DNA of 64,000 nucleotides from NCBI GenBank assembly GCA_013396655.1, contig WBMV01001018.1, forward strand, positions 434,001 through 498,000, written 5' to 3'. Position numbers and translations under genes: made by a program. Shown piece after piece: positions 48,401 through 59,777 of this stretch. Source of the stretch: Campylorhamphus procurvoides. Its lineage: Eukaryota > Chordata > Aves > Passeriformes > Dendrocolaptidae. The notes below the pieces were generated by a model. The model did not search any database and was not told where the DNA came from. It was given only the letters and a program-made list of their open reading frames with translations. How positions within the stretch are numbered: position 1 is the stretch's first letter; every line of letters begins with the position of its first letter.

Positions 48401-50218
48401 AGCCTGCATGAAAAGTGAAGTAAGGCCAGATGGAAGTGCTGTTAAATATCCCTGGTAGCCCAGGTCTTAAAAGCTCTGTTTTCTTTGTAAAGCTTTCCTG
48501 CTACTCGTTGAGCTTGGGAAGTGTATCCCCAGTGCTCTTCAGTGCAGTCCCCACTGAGAGATGGTGTGTTTGCAGCCAGAGCCCGGGGCGTTGGGTTCTG
48601 CTCCTCAGCACTGACATGTTTGTTCGGGGTTTTGATGAAGGCATGTCCTCCTGGCTTAGACAAATGGGAGTGTCATTTGGGCAACCCTGGGCCTCCTCAG
48701 TGCTGCTTACCTCAGATGGCATTCCTGCTCCAGACCTGCGCTGGACTGTGTTTATCTCTCAGCTCACAGGGTGCCTTTTACTGCTGGGTCTGCTGCTTGT
48801 CTTGAAAAGAAAGCTTGAAGTGGCATTGCTTGGTTTTCCTTTGGCTCCCACTTCAGTCTCAGCCTTGTTATTCTTAAACATACTTCAGCAAAACTGCTAG
48901 AAGACTTGTACAAATCTGCAGTGGTTTGTGGGCTTATCTCGGGTGTACGCTTTATAGTTTAAAGTCTGTGAGATCTCTTCTTGCCCATTCTCCGCTAGAT
49001 TTCAAAGTTAGAGCTTGAGAAGTGACTGTTGGTAATGGCAATTTATAACAGCCCGTGTCCTGGAGCATAATTTATGATGAAAAAAGCAGAGGATTTAGCA
49101 AGTTTAAAGCCTCCCTGTCTGTTGCTCTGTTTTAAGCATTGTGGGATAATCTAGCATATGCTTAGTTAGTCCCTGCCTCAAACGGAGCAGTATTTTAGCT
49201 CTGGTCCCTAATGTGTTCTGCAGACAGCTTAGATAATGTTGCCCTGTGAGGTGAGATGTGTTCTTACATTTGCCACGGCTGCAGAAGAGGAGGCAGATCC
49301 CTGATGGTCATTTTCTTTTTGTTGTGGGATGCAGATTCCAGTTGGGCTGGTTTTGCTTGGCACCATGTACAGGAACCAGAGATGTCTCCTGTCCAGCTTT
49401 CTGGTCGCTGTGGAGTGCTGGGGTGGATGTCCAGTCTGGGGCTCACCCATTACATCACAGTGAGCCCTGCTCTCTTCTACTCCAATAAAACCATGTCTGG
49501 CACGGCTTTGATGCCCAGCCTGGGTGCTGCCTGGTGCCCTTGGGGACTTGGCTTTCTGCTGTCCTGCTGCATTTTGTCCATGCACCAAGAGGAGCCATCT
49601 CTCCTGCCCGGGATGTCCTTGTATTTCATCTTGCTCCTTAGGTGTGCTCCGTGTCCCTCCCTTATAATGGCAGGTTTTGCCTTGTCAGATCTTTGCAGAG
49701 CTTGGGGGTCAGCCCTGGGGGTGCTGCTGACTCTGGGCAGGTTTTGCAGAGGTTGTTCTTTGGGTCCAGTCTGGGAGGAGAGCAGATGTGTTTGCATGGT
49801 CCTAGTGATCACTGTTGCAGGGGACTGACCTCTCCATCAGCCCCATTGCCACTCTTGAAGTCTCTTTCTGTGGGTTAATGCTTCCCTCTGAGTGTCATTA
49901 TAATACATTAAACACAGAGTTTCTGGTGCATTGATTTATGCTGAGATAAATTGCCAGTTGATACACAGGGGTTTAGTGTCTCAGTTTATGAGTCTGCTTA
50001 TTCCCTGGGCATTAAATTACTGCTTCCTCTGAATGGAAGCAGCTGAAATTCAGGGTGTTTTATTATTTCTTGCACCATTTTGACAAACTTAGCAATGTGG
50101 TTCAAAGACTGAAGCTGTTATTTAAATAATACAGATGTGTTTGTTCATCTTTACATATGATAGTCCTGGTTTCTCTCATGCTCATGACCAGCTCTGCCTC
50201 AGATTGAAATATTTTGTT
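45430..50218. other. Non-coding sequence, no gene recognised
   Basis: Long chance-like frames include 45364-45897 (minus, 177 codons), 48430-48900 (plus, 156 codons, with a hydrophobic stretch near its C-terminus) and 49256-49828 (plus, 190 codons, overlapped by minus frames 49229-49588 and 49477-49812). None shows a domain I know. GC-rich parts at 45180-45900, 46790-46980 and 49260-49850 explain the long frames. No CpG island is evident. Confidence 0.5.
47857..47890 (+). repeat. 17-bp exact tandem duplication
   Basis: TTTGACTTTGTTCTAAC occurs twice without a gap, at 47857-47873 and 47874-47890, followed by a further partial TTCCTTTGCTCT. It is probably a recent slippage duplication with no known function. 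Confidence 0.95.
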
Positions 50219-50335
50219 TTCCAGACACAGAGAGAGTGAGAGGATGAGGGTTTCTGCACTTTGCAAGGTCATAGGACACACAGAGCCAGCAGGAACAGAA
50301 GCCTTGCCAGGGCTCCCAGAGCATTGCCCTGGACC
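50219..50335 (+). mobile_element. Degraded MIR-like (CORE-type) SINE fragment
   Basis: The order ACACAGAGAGAGTGAG, then TTGCAAGGTCATAGGACACACAG, AGCCAGCAGGAACAGAA and CTCCCAGAGCATTGCCC follows the typical 3' half of amniote MIR-like SINEs (cacagagag, gcaaggtcacacag, cagagccaggaacagaac, ctcccag...ctct). The tRNA-derived head is not seen. Such copies are old in reptiles and birds. Family assignment by eye is uncertain, and both ends are approximate. Confidence 0.45.
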
Positions 50336-53300
50336 AGAACCCCAGGGTTTAAGACATTCTGGAAGGCAGTTGGAGAGAAACAGAAGTTCAATAAATAGTA
50401 TAACTAAAAACAGGGTGGATAAATGCTCTCCCACCCTCCCCTCTTTGGAGGTGAAGAAATCCTTTTATTGAGTTTCGATGGTTTAGGTAACAGAGCTAGG
50501 ACTGGGATCTGCATTATAAAGAGACTCTGATATACTGGATGCTTCCAAATGACTCCCAGTTCTGTGAATTAAGTCTATTTTGTTTATTAAAATTGTCAGT
50601 GTGTTTAGTTTATCCTCAGCTAGTATAAGCATTTTAACATCTGCATCTCTGTATAATAATTTCAAGATTTTTCCTCTTGCCCACGTTTTACTGGACTTCT
50701 TGTTAGCTTGATTTATTATATTCCTAATCTTATTTCAAAATTCATGTGGCATGTAACTTCCTTGGAAAGTTAAATGTCAGGTAAATGGCATTGCTGTGTT
50801 AATTTCAATTTAATCAATAGATAATGGAACACAGAAGAGCTCAGCGGGTCTCTCTGGCTGGAGGTGTGAATTTTCTTATAGAGTTTTGGGATGCTATTTA
50901 CCCAAAGGATGCTTTATATGTGGCTGGCAGGTGCTGTCACGTGAAATCTCTGTAAGCAGTGATGCATTTTCAGTTCATTTAGTTGGAGTGCATGTACTTT
51001 GCTGTATTATCTTCTTGTTTTCTGTTCTGTTTTTTTGCCATTGCTGTTCTCAATGGTATAAATAAAGCTCCCTTGGAGCCCAACCCAGCTTGTGATTTGA
51101 TTTGGGGAAAGGAATTGTGGCTGTTGACTTTGCCAACAGCTGTGAGTATGGCTTTTGTACTCAGGAGTGTGAAATGCTCAAAAGCCAAAGCACAAGGCAG
51201 TTGTTTAGTTTGGTCTGAGGGTATAGAATTGGGTAGCACCAATTGGGCTAATCCCAAATCAATGGGCTTGATTTGAGAATAGCTGTTGGCCTCTACAGAG
51301 AGTAAAGGACCTGACACATGGCAGCAGGTATCTTGCTGGGAGCTGCCAGAGGATGTGCATGTAGTCTGGGATTTTGGTCTGCTTCTGTCATATCAGATTA
51401 CTGTTTGCCTATTTTTGGTGTATCTTCAGGTTCCTTTTGAATGGCAATTGGGAAATGGATAAGGCTATGGTGGGATAACTGGGGTGTTTGCACATCTATG
51501 ATTCTGAGTGTCAGTCTGGGCAAAAATGAGAGTGGAGTAACATATTTCCATTAATAGAAAGAAATAAGAAATGGTTATGTGCATGGAATAATACAGGAAG
51601 AATGCAAAAATACAAATGTTCTGGTACAGTTTTAGAGCTGTGATATCAATGGGCATGGATAAAGCACTGTCTGACCTCGTGAGATGAGATTTGCCAGAAC
51701 CACATGACTTTGTAGGAGATTTTATGTCCTCTGACATGTGATGGGACACAGCAAAGGGAGGCTCAAGGCATGGCCAAACCCTTCCTGAACTCAGCAACTG
51801 GCAGGTGATGCTGCAAGTAACCAAGTGAATTAACCCAAAAGGAAGCTCTCCTGCCTTAGATTTGGCTGTATAAGGAGCATGTTTTGGGAACATTGTCATT
51901 GAAAACAACTCTTTGGGTTACTTTCATCTCCATGAGTTGGTTCTGCATGTGGGAAGGAAGCATGGCTGAGATCATCTCTCAAGTTTTCCATTTCAGGGTG
52001 TAGATGTAGATTAAATGAGGCAGATTGGCTGGTGAACTCAAGAATCACAAGCTCACGGAGCTGGTATTTCTTCATTTTAAAGGTTAAAAGAAAAGCAGAA
52101 AAGGTGGAGCAGAGGTCCTGAGGTTTAGTTGGATGAGTAAGTGTAAGAAAGACTTGGACCTGGACAGAGCCACCGTACCAGGAGCAGGCTCAGTAAGGGT
52201 GCTGGCACCTTCTGCAGGTTTGCCAATGAACTTAGAGGTGTTTCTGTACTGAAGAGTGCTAATATAAAGTCAGAATAACAAAGCACGGAGCTATGGTAGG
52301 TAAATGCATTCCAGGAGAATCTGTTAAGCTTCTTAGAAGTATTTTTCCTTCTGCTTGTTCGGCTATAAATTTGGCACAGTTTTGTATTTCTTACCACTAA
52401 ACTGCCTGTTAGGGTAAAGAAAACCAAATTCCTTCTTTGCTGGTCACCAACAACATCCCTCGTAGCACAAGGCTCAGACCTGGCATAGATTTCCACCCTG
52501 AGTCATGTATTTAGTAAACATTTAATTCAATTTGGGTATTCACCTGGGGAGGAGATTAAATGAGAGAGGTCAAGCAGCTGCTGAGTGTTGAGTAATTCTA
52601 TACTTTGGACATGTTGAGATTTTAATAAACATCAAGGTAAATGGTTTGAAATTGGAGCTGGGAGTTGAGACTCCAGAAAGAAAAGCTTCGTCTTTCGGTT
52701 TTAATTATGAAACCAAAGAGACCTCTATCCTCGAGTCCTGCAAGCTGTAGGAAGGTATAATGAGCTGTGTTCAGCTTTGATTCTCTATGTGAGAATATCC
52801 TTCAGCTACAGATTAAAAAGACAAATATCTAAAAATATGTTTAAAATTGTTTTGGAGGCTACTGACCTACTTCTCTAAAGAGCCTGCATGGTCAGGATTT
52901 ATAGACTCTCTGTGTTCCCAGGTCAAAAGGAAAGAGCAAACTGGACTTGGGTGCCGTGCCTGTGATACCCTTCAGCCTGATTATGTGTGTGTGTTGTTTC
53001 TCAAGTCAGCCTGTTATTTAAGTTCACACTCATAAATACTGATCTGGCCCCAGATTTCCATGTTTATTGTTGCATCATTCATTGGAGAACATGGTTTGGC
53101 TTTCTGGTGTCAGCTCAGGATGCTGCTGCAAAGGTCATGGTCAACCTGTTGCTTCACGGGTGTGACAAGTTGCTGGGACAGGAGGTGGAACTCCCTGGAC
53201 CTGTGTGATGTTTGTCCTCAGTGGCAGAACTCATCCTCAGAAGTGAGGGGGCAACCCATCATCCACTCTGGCCTGTGAAACAAGGCTTTGTTGCCCTCAG

Positions 53301-54842
53301 TTTTGGAGGTTTTAAACAAGTTTCCTCCCTCCCACCCTGCCCTTAAATTGGAATGGAACTGAATTCCCTGTAAGCCCATATTGAGCCCTCCATTTCTGCT
53401 CCTCCACATCTGCCCTTTAAATTCTCTCACAACAAAATGTTGTGATTCCTGATGAAATGTCCTCAGCCACGAGCTCAGATGCCAAACCCCTTCCTGTCAC
53501 ACTGTGCCCGTGCTGTTCCTTCACAAGTCCCTTAAATGTTTTCCTTGGGTGCATTTGGTCTGTCTTGTTTTTCACTTGTGCTATGTTAGTCCTTTGCCAC
53601 CTGAGTATCATCTTCTTCTCTATTTTAACTGCAGCCACTTGGAGTCCTGGTGTATAATTTGCAATTTTTCAGCTACAGTGATAATGGATAGCTTTGCACC
53701 TCAGTTCCAGGAGATCAGGATGGCACTGTAATAAAAACTGATGGGAGAATAATTTATTTTCATTTTCTTCCCCATAATGAGATTTATGTGTGCCTTCCCA
53801 GGTGTAACATCTGCCCCATGTGACCTTGAGCTGGAAAGTGAGTCTCCTTCGGTTCAACCTTGAATCTATGTTTTATTCAGTTCTAGGATATTTAGGATAA
53901 CTCATCCCACCATGACGAAAAAAATTTGCATGTGAAGTTCCCCTGCTCTGTATTTCTTCTGCTTGCAAATTCACTCTGTAGGTGATGTGCAAGTAAGAAA
54001 AATGTAGAGATTTGTCCTTACTTTGTGTGGCATACAAAATATAGGCAGAAAAGATGTTAGCCTGGTTAAATCTTCATGGACTTTGTTTGTAAAACTATTA
54101 TGGCATCTCAGGACTAGCTGTTTCAAAGAACAAATCATTCCAAACACATTCACCGAAACTTAGAAACTCTTTCTCAGGTTCTGACTTTGAAGTATTAGCC
54201 TTCCTTATCTCTCCAAGCATGCAGTAATCAGCAAGCGATTTGAACTTTATTTTGTTTTGCTGAATTGATCCTGCTCAAATCCTGCAATCAGGGCTGATTT
54301 GTGTGGCTAAGGCTCTGTTGGGCAAACAGAGCTGAGAGCACTGTCCCACTGGTCAGACTGGAGCTGTGCTGGCCCGGCAGGGTGAGGTGCCCCTGTTTGG
54401 TGTGCCAGGGGGGCACAGGAGCTCTGTGCCTGCCTGGCTCCAGCTTTGCTGCCCTCCCCAACCAGGGACTGAAGATGCTCCACAAACACAAATAGTAGCT
54501 GCAAGTTTCATTGGTTCACTTTGCTTTGCTTATTCATTTCCATCGCTCTACTTTTTTGCATCCCAATTTTGAGAGCAAGTGTTAGTTTTCTTGAATTTTA
54601 TCTTCCCAAGGTCTTCTAGAAACCTACTGTGTGCTGTATCAAAAGATACATCCTTTTGGTTTCAGATGCACCGGTGATTTTATTTGATCTACTTTAATTC
54701 TCCATGTGTGAGAAGCAGTAAAACATAATTCTTGTTTTCTGCTTAATGTTTCTTGCAGTCTCAATGTACCCACTCTTTCCAAACTGGAAGTCACAGCTGT
54801 GTCCTTGTTCAGAGAGCCTTTCGTATTTCTGATCTTCCTTCA
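50336..54842. other. Non-coding sequence, no gene recognised
   Basis: Frames 51465-51908 (minus, 147 codons) and 52125-52496 (minus, 123 codons) have no recognisable domain. A word resembling a SINE tail (GTAACAGAGCTAGGACTGGGATC) lies at about 50488-50510 and may be part of the same ancient SINE region as 50219-50335. The rest shows nothing I can name. Confidence 0.45.
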
Positions 54843-54938
54843 TAGAATATGTTGAGTTGGAAGGGACCCATCAGGGTCATCAAGTCCAACTCCTGTCCCT
54901 ACACAGGAATAACATCATGTGCCTGAGGGTGTTGTCGT
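54843..54938 (-). mobile_element. CR1 LINE 3' tail fragment
   Basis: TAGAATATGTTGAGTTGGAAGGGACC, then CAGGGTCATCAAGTCCAACTCC, CTACACAGGAATAACATCATG and GTGCCTGAGGGTGTTGTC follow the complement of the 3' end of an avian CR1 subfamily. The element is therefore on the minus strand. It ends abruptly near 54938 and is followed directly by older CR1/L3-like sequence in the same orientation. It could be an insertion into the older copy or the 3' end of one mosaic element. Confidence 0.88.
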
Positions 54939-54959
54939 TATCTTGTTTTCTTATCTTGG

Positions 54960-56110
54960 TTTTGGAGGCATTTCTCAACTTTGATAAAGATATCTTCCAC
55001 TTTATCCATGGTCACTTCACATGAGGAGGCTCCTGCTGCCCTGGGCAATTATCTTATTTTTACAACACTGCAAAAATCTGAATCATCTGCAAACCTTGTT
55101 GCCTCATCTGCTCCCTTCTTATCATGAACACGTTGACCTGCACTGGTGCCTCTGGATCCCATCAGTGTGAAACTGCCCATTTATTCCCAGCTTCTGTGTC
55201 TTGCTTTTTAATATTATTAATGCACAGAGAGACCCTTTCTTTTCATCCTGTGACTGCTGAGTCTCTGTAAGTGTCTTTGGTGAAGGACTTTGTGAAAAGC
55301 TTTTCAGAAATTAAAACCTGCTGTAACAACAAGGTCACCCTGAACAATAGACTTGTTGGCTACTTCAAATAAGTTTATTTTAATTTGAGGTGAGACTTGA
55401 CTTTGATAGAAACCATGCTAGTGGGTTTGGTCTGTATTTGGTCAATAAATGTCTATTAATCCTGATTCAGATTAATCCCAATTAAATACCAAGATTTCAG
55501 GGGTCTATTTCCTTCTCTCCTCTAAAATGCTTCTGAGTATTGTCTTTGCCTTTGTCACCTTCCATTTGTTTCCTGCTGAAGTCGGTCGTGCTCTGTAGTT
55601 GTCAAGGCAGGAATGTTCTGTTAGTTTTACAGAGCTAAAAGCCTCTGGGTAGAGTAACACGTGTAGCTGATCTTGAGCTGGCACAAAAAAAAGGCCAAGA
55701 TATTTGTCACTCTGTGTCAGAACTGCTGCTTGAGTGACACCTGTGCCAGGTGATATTGCTGGGAATTTTGTCAGGGCTGTGAAGCCTCTCCCCCTGTTCC
55801 TTCATTTCTGACAGTTCCTTCTGCTTGAAGGGAAAGATGCAGAGTGGGAACTTACTGAGCTCACTGGAATTATTTACACTCCACTTTTCTCCTGTGGCCT
55901 CAAGTCTCAGGGGCATCTTTTGGCCCTTAATTCTCCATGGCAGTTTCCTTGCTTTTGGAATCTATGAAAATAAATAGAATAGTACTTTTGATATCTTTAG
56001 CAAGTTGTTCCTCAGACTCTGCCTTGGCTTGTCTCATTAGTTTTTATTTATTATTGGAAAGCTGGTATTTCTCTTCTCTGAGATCCTTATATGTCTTTAA
56101 TCAGTCCTTA
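54960..56110 (-). mobile_element. Ancient CR1/L3-type LINE relic, reverse-transcriptase region
   Basis: Read on the plus strand, several blocks fall in the order expected for the complement of a CR1/L3-clade pol gene that is common in turtles and crocodilians: AATCATCTGCAAACCTTGTTGCC, CACTGGTGCCTCTGGATCCC, ACTGCCCATTTATTCC, CTGTGACTGCTGAGTC, TTGGTGAAGGACTTTGTG, AAACCATGCTAG and, near 56000, TAGCAAGTTGTTCCTCAGACTC. Spacing is roughly kept over more than 1 kb. The coding sense lies on the minus strand, and the frame is destroyed by stops and indels throughout. No intact catalytic motif is claimed. Limits are approximate, and 55500-55990 matches less clearly. Confidence 0.72.
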
Positions 56111-59100
56111 TGCGACTTGAAACATCTGGTTTTGAAAATTTATGATATCTAAAGCTGTATGGCATCTAAAATTACTTCCCATCACAAAACGTCGCTGATG
56201 TATATTAGGATAATTTCTACTGCCAGTGTATATATGAACATGCTTTTTTGATTTTGGTGTGGTTGCTTGTGGTAACTTTGCTCTTCTTAAATTAGCCATT
56301 AACTGGGACTTGCCTCCAGTCTCCTCTGTTGCTTGTTCGTTTTGGCTCTACATAAAATTAGGATGCTGCAAAATGACTACCTGGAGTGTCCTTTGGTCAA
56401 AGAAATTGTTTCAGCGGTTGGAAATTTCAGGACCTATTAATTTAAGATGCTTAACATTTAGAATCAATTGAAAGGGGTATAATTATCTCTTTAGATAATT
56501 TCACGAGCATATCTTTGTTATTTCACTAAACAGAATTATCTCACTCTCCCTGTGCAATCTAGCAGTGTACATAAAATAATACTTACCTGGCTCTAGCAGT
56601 GCAGCACATGCAGATTTGAGGATCATGTGCACAGAAGTGACCAGCCCATGGTACCTGGGAGCTGCACAGCTCCTGGCTCAGCTTGGTGCAGTTCTGCTGG
56701 TGACCTCCACACCAGGAGAAGAGCATTTAAAGCATCTTTTAAGCAGCTGCCACCGCTTTCGTCGGTGCGTCTTGCAGATACTTTCAGTTTAAAAACAGCC
56801 TGCAGAACGGAATTTTCAGCTGTTTTCCCCTTCCTCTTGTGTGGCTGATGTCAGTTTGAATGAATCCCTTTACCAAAAGGCTATGTTATGGCTCTTCATG
56901 GCAAAGCTCCCTGTTGCTGCCTTGGCTTCCAGCTCCGTTCTCGTGTGAGGTTCTTACCTGCTGACCTTTGCTGAGGTCAGATTACTTTGAGCCTTACAGC
57001 TCCTCTCCTGGAGGTGATGTTTGTGTAATACACAGGGAAAACTTCACTGCTGTGTCAACATTTCTTTTCGACTGGGCACAAAGTGGTTGTTTGCCTATCA
57101 AATAGCTGAAGTCAGCAGCCGAGTCCCACAAGCAGCACAATCACAGTTTTCCTTTTTGCTTACTGCACTCGGCGTGTTCCTCCATCTGATGCTCAAACCA
57201 GTTTCAAGCAGCATTTAAAAATAGGTTAAGCTTCCTTCTATGTTCATATTTGTTCTGACCAGGAACTAAAGCCCTGACAAGGGGAGGGAGGTGTCAAGGA
57301 GCAGTAGGCATGTCCCTTGGAGCTCAGGTGGGTGACTGGCTGTGATGGGATGTGAAGCTGCTGTGTTGTGTTTCCAGGAGCCACCTCCTGCACAGGCCAC
57401 AGGAGATGCCCTTAGCACACATCGCTGTGTTTTCATTGCAGAGGGGAAAGGTGTTTTCTGCTTCCTACAGGATTACGGATTTCTCTGTGTGCTCCCCTGG
57501 TGTGCATATGGCAAATATCTGCTGTGATTGCTAAAACAGCTCCATCAAGATTATTAATTGCATAATTAGAATGTATAAATAAAACTTGTCACGTGACCTT
57601 GATTCTCTTGCTGAAATTTTAACATATGATGATGTGCTCTGGTAGCATGCCGTAGTAAAAGCAATAATTGAACCATCAGACCACAGTTTCCTCCTAACAT
57701 ATATTCCTTATAATTATATTTTTCCATGGCTTGAGAGAAAATTCACAGGGGGACAGTCTGAGTCTTTGCAGGGCTTGCTGCTTCATAAATCAGTGTCAGC
57801 CTTTTAACTTGGGGACTCTTCAACCCAGTGAGCTTATTGTCTCTTAGCGGGTGTCCGTGGTGCAGAAAAAGATGATGGACCAAAAAAAATACTCCAACAA
57901 GTTATGCTTTTTCCAGAAACAACAAGGAATAAAGATGTTCTGGGGGTCTTAGGGTTTTGATGTTTCTTTTTGTTTCTGGTTCACTCACCAGCCCTGCACA
58001 GTAGAACACTGAGCTTTGTGCAGCATCCACAGGTTTTAGGTTTCCTAAATTATAAATGTTATTTTCAAGCCTGTGTGAGCAAGAAGGTACCAAATGGAGA
58101 CAAGAACTCAATTCCTGTTGGCCTGCATAAAATGTAGGACTGGAACTGCTGCTTTCTTCAAAATGAAGTCTGCCAGGGGGAGCAGAACTGTGATGCCAAA
58201 GGAATTATTAGGAAGAAGAGCAGCTCATATGTTTGGTGAATAGAGGGGTCTCAGTAAACAGGGCAGAGAAAGGGAAGAGCAGGGTTTGTCCTTCTTGGGA
58301 AGGAAAAGTTCTATGGCCTGGATCAGAGTGGAGGTCATGGTGCTGCTAAAGCGTCCAGTAATCCTCAACAGGTTGGTATAAAGGAGGAGACAAGGGACAC
58401 TGGACAGTGAAAACCAAACAGAAACACCAAAACAAAGCAACAACCAATTAAAAAAATTTTAAAAAAAGCCTAGAATAGAGGAGGGCAGAAGGGAAAGGAA
58501 AAGCATAAGAACAGTAAAGGAAAAAAGTCAACAAAAGAAGTATAACCTGTAAAACCCCACAACAGGCAGTGCAGACCATTTTTTCGAGTGCAACACAAAT
58601 ATGTAATGGTGAGTACTGGAGCTTGTTCTTGTCAATGAGAACATTGCACTGTCTAGTCAGTAATTAAGAGCACCTTCAGTGCAGTTCAGTGTGCAGCCTC
58701 CCAGAGTGCCAAGAGTAAATAATTAATGCCAAAAGAGTGTGATTTCTCTAAGTGGTGTTTGTTTTCTCCTTCTTCCACTTACGGGAGTAGGTGGGCTGTT
58801 TTCATCTCCCACCAGCTTGACAGAGAAGCCTTCTTTTGTATTAAAAATCAGTTTAGAGTTTCTCAGTATGTGAAAGTGCATTGAGTGAGATTGGGCTGAG
58901 GAAATGCTGAGGGGAAATGGAAATCATGCGAGAAATCCATGTACGTTCTTACCAAAACCAGCCCTTGCTTTATTGGATACAAAATCATTAGAATATCTGT
59001 GACTGATGGTATAGAATTTATCCTGTAAATTGCTGCTCCTTTTCTAGATCATTCAGCATTTGGTATTTAACTCTGAAAAGACATTTTTATTTATTCTCCT

Positions 59101-59708
59101 TTGTCAAATTGACAGAAAAACCTATGGTGAATGAAGTCTCCTCTTCTGTGGCTTTGTATTTATTAAATATTTAGGTTGGAGCCCTTTGTTTTGGCTATTT
59201 GCACCTGTGCCTTCAGGGAAATATTTTTCTAAATATCCTCTTAGACTTTGTTGCCACAGCCAGATGAGTCTGGGTGCTTTAATGAATACACCCATAGAAC
59301 ACATACAGGCAGTGGTGGTTGCTTCAGGAGCAATGCTCTTTTTTACTTATGCGGTTTTTAAGTTGTCTCAAAGCATTTCTGCTGAGGGGGAAAAAGATGA
59401 TTATTTTCAGATTTTTTTTTTTTAATGCAGAAGTTCTGGCAAATAAATTAACCTTTCAGTCTCAAATGAGGATATGCACCGTGAAGTGTCTAGGAGGGAG
59501 TATGACTCCTGCCTTAAATGAATTCAGGACGGGATGTCTGAAATGGCAGTAATGACGAGCAGCAGCTTCGCTCTTAGGCCATTAAACCATTTCCATGCCA
59601 GAACATTCCCTCGGAGTTAATGGGCAGGTTGTGATTTATGGAGCTGCTTTTGTGCACAGTGCTCTCTCTGGCTCTCAAGCCATAGAGCACCCTCGGGCCA
59701 GCAGCACG
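56111..59708. other. Non-coding sequence, no gene recognised
   Basis: Frames are at most 73 codons. The first 350 bases may hold more of the LINE relic but do not match anything I can name. An A-rich, purine-rich stretch lies at about 58420-58560. The AT-rich block at 57541-57730 is listed separately. No splice or promoter pattern is visible. Confidence 0.5.
57541..57730. promoter_or_regulatory. AT-rich block with homeodomain-like and E-box words (possible enhancer)
   Basis: The palindromic ATTAATTGCATAATTA cluster at 57553-57568, an AATAAA at 57578 and the perfect palindrome GTCACGTGAC at 57588-57597 (CACGTG E-box) lie within 45 bases, followed by a complex AT-rich stretch with no simple repeat. 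Vertebrate developmental enhancers often look like this, but short words alone prove nothing and no gene is in view. Confidence 0.18.
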
Positions 59709-59777
59709 TTTTGGGTGTCCAGCCCCAGCCCCAGGGCGTGGAAGATTTTGGATGTCCAGCCCCAGGGTCTGGAAACA
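59709..59777 (+). repeat. Imperfect 37-bp tandem duplication
   Basis: A unit starting TTTTGGGTGTCCAGCCCCAG at 59709 is repeated from 59746 (TTTTGGATGTCCAGCCCCAG). The second copy lacks one of two CCCCAG repeats found in the first. The C-rich part gives proline and serine in overlapping short frames on the plus strand, none recognised. Confidence 0.85.

Noticed and set aside
48430..48900. 156-codon frame with a leucine-rich membrane-like stretch near the end
   Set aside because: A single hydrophobic run in T-rich sequence is weak evidence. No signal peptide, family or competing-frame advantage.
49256..49828. 190-codon plus-strand frame with hydrophobic stretches
   Set aside because: GC- and T-rich composition explains the hydrophobic residues. 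Long antisense frames cover the same bases and no topology or family is recognisable.
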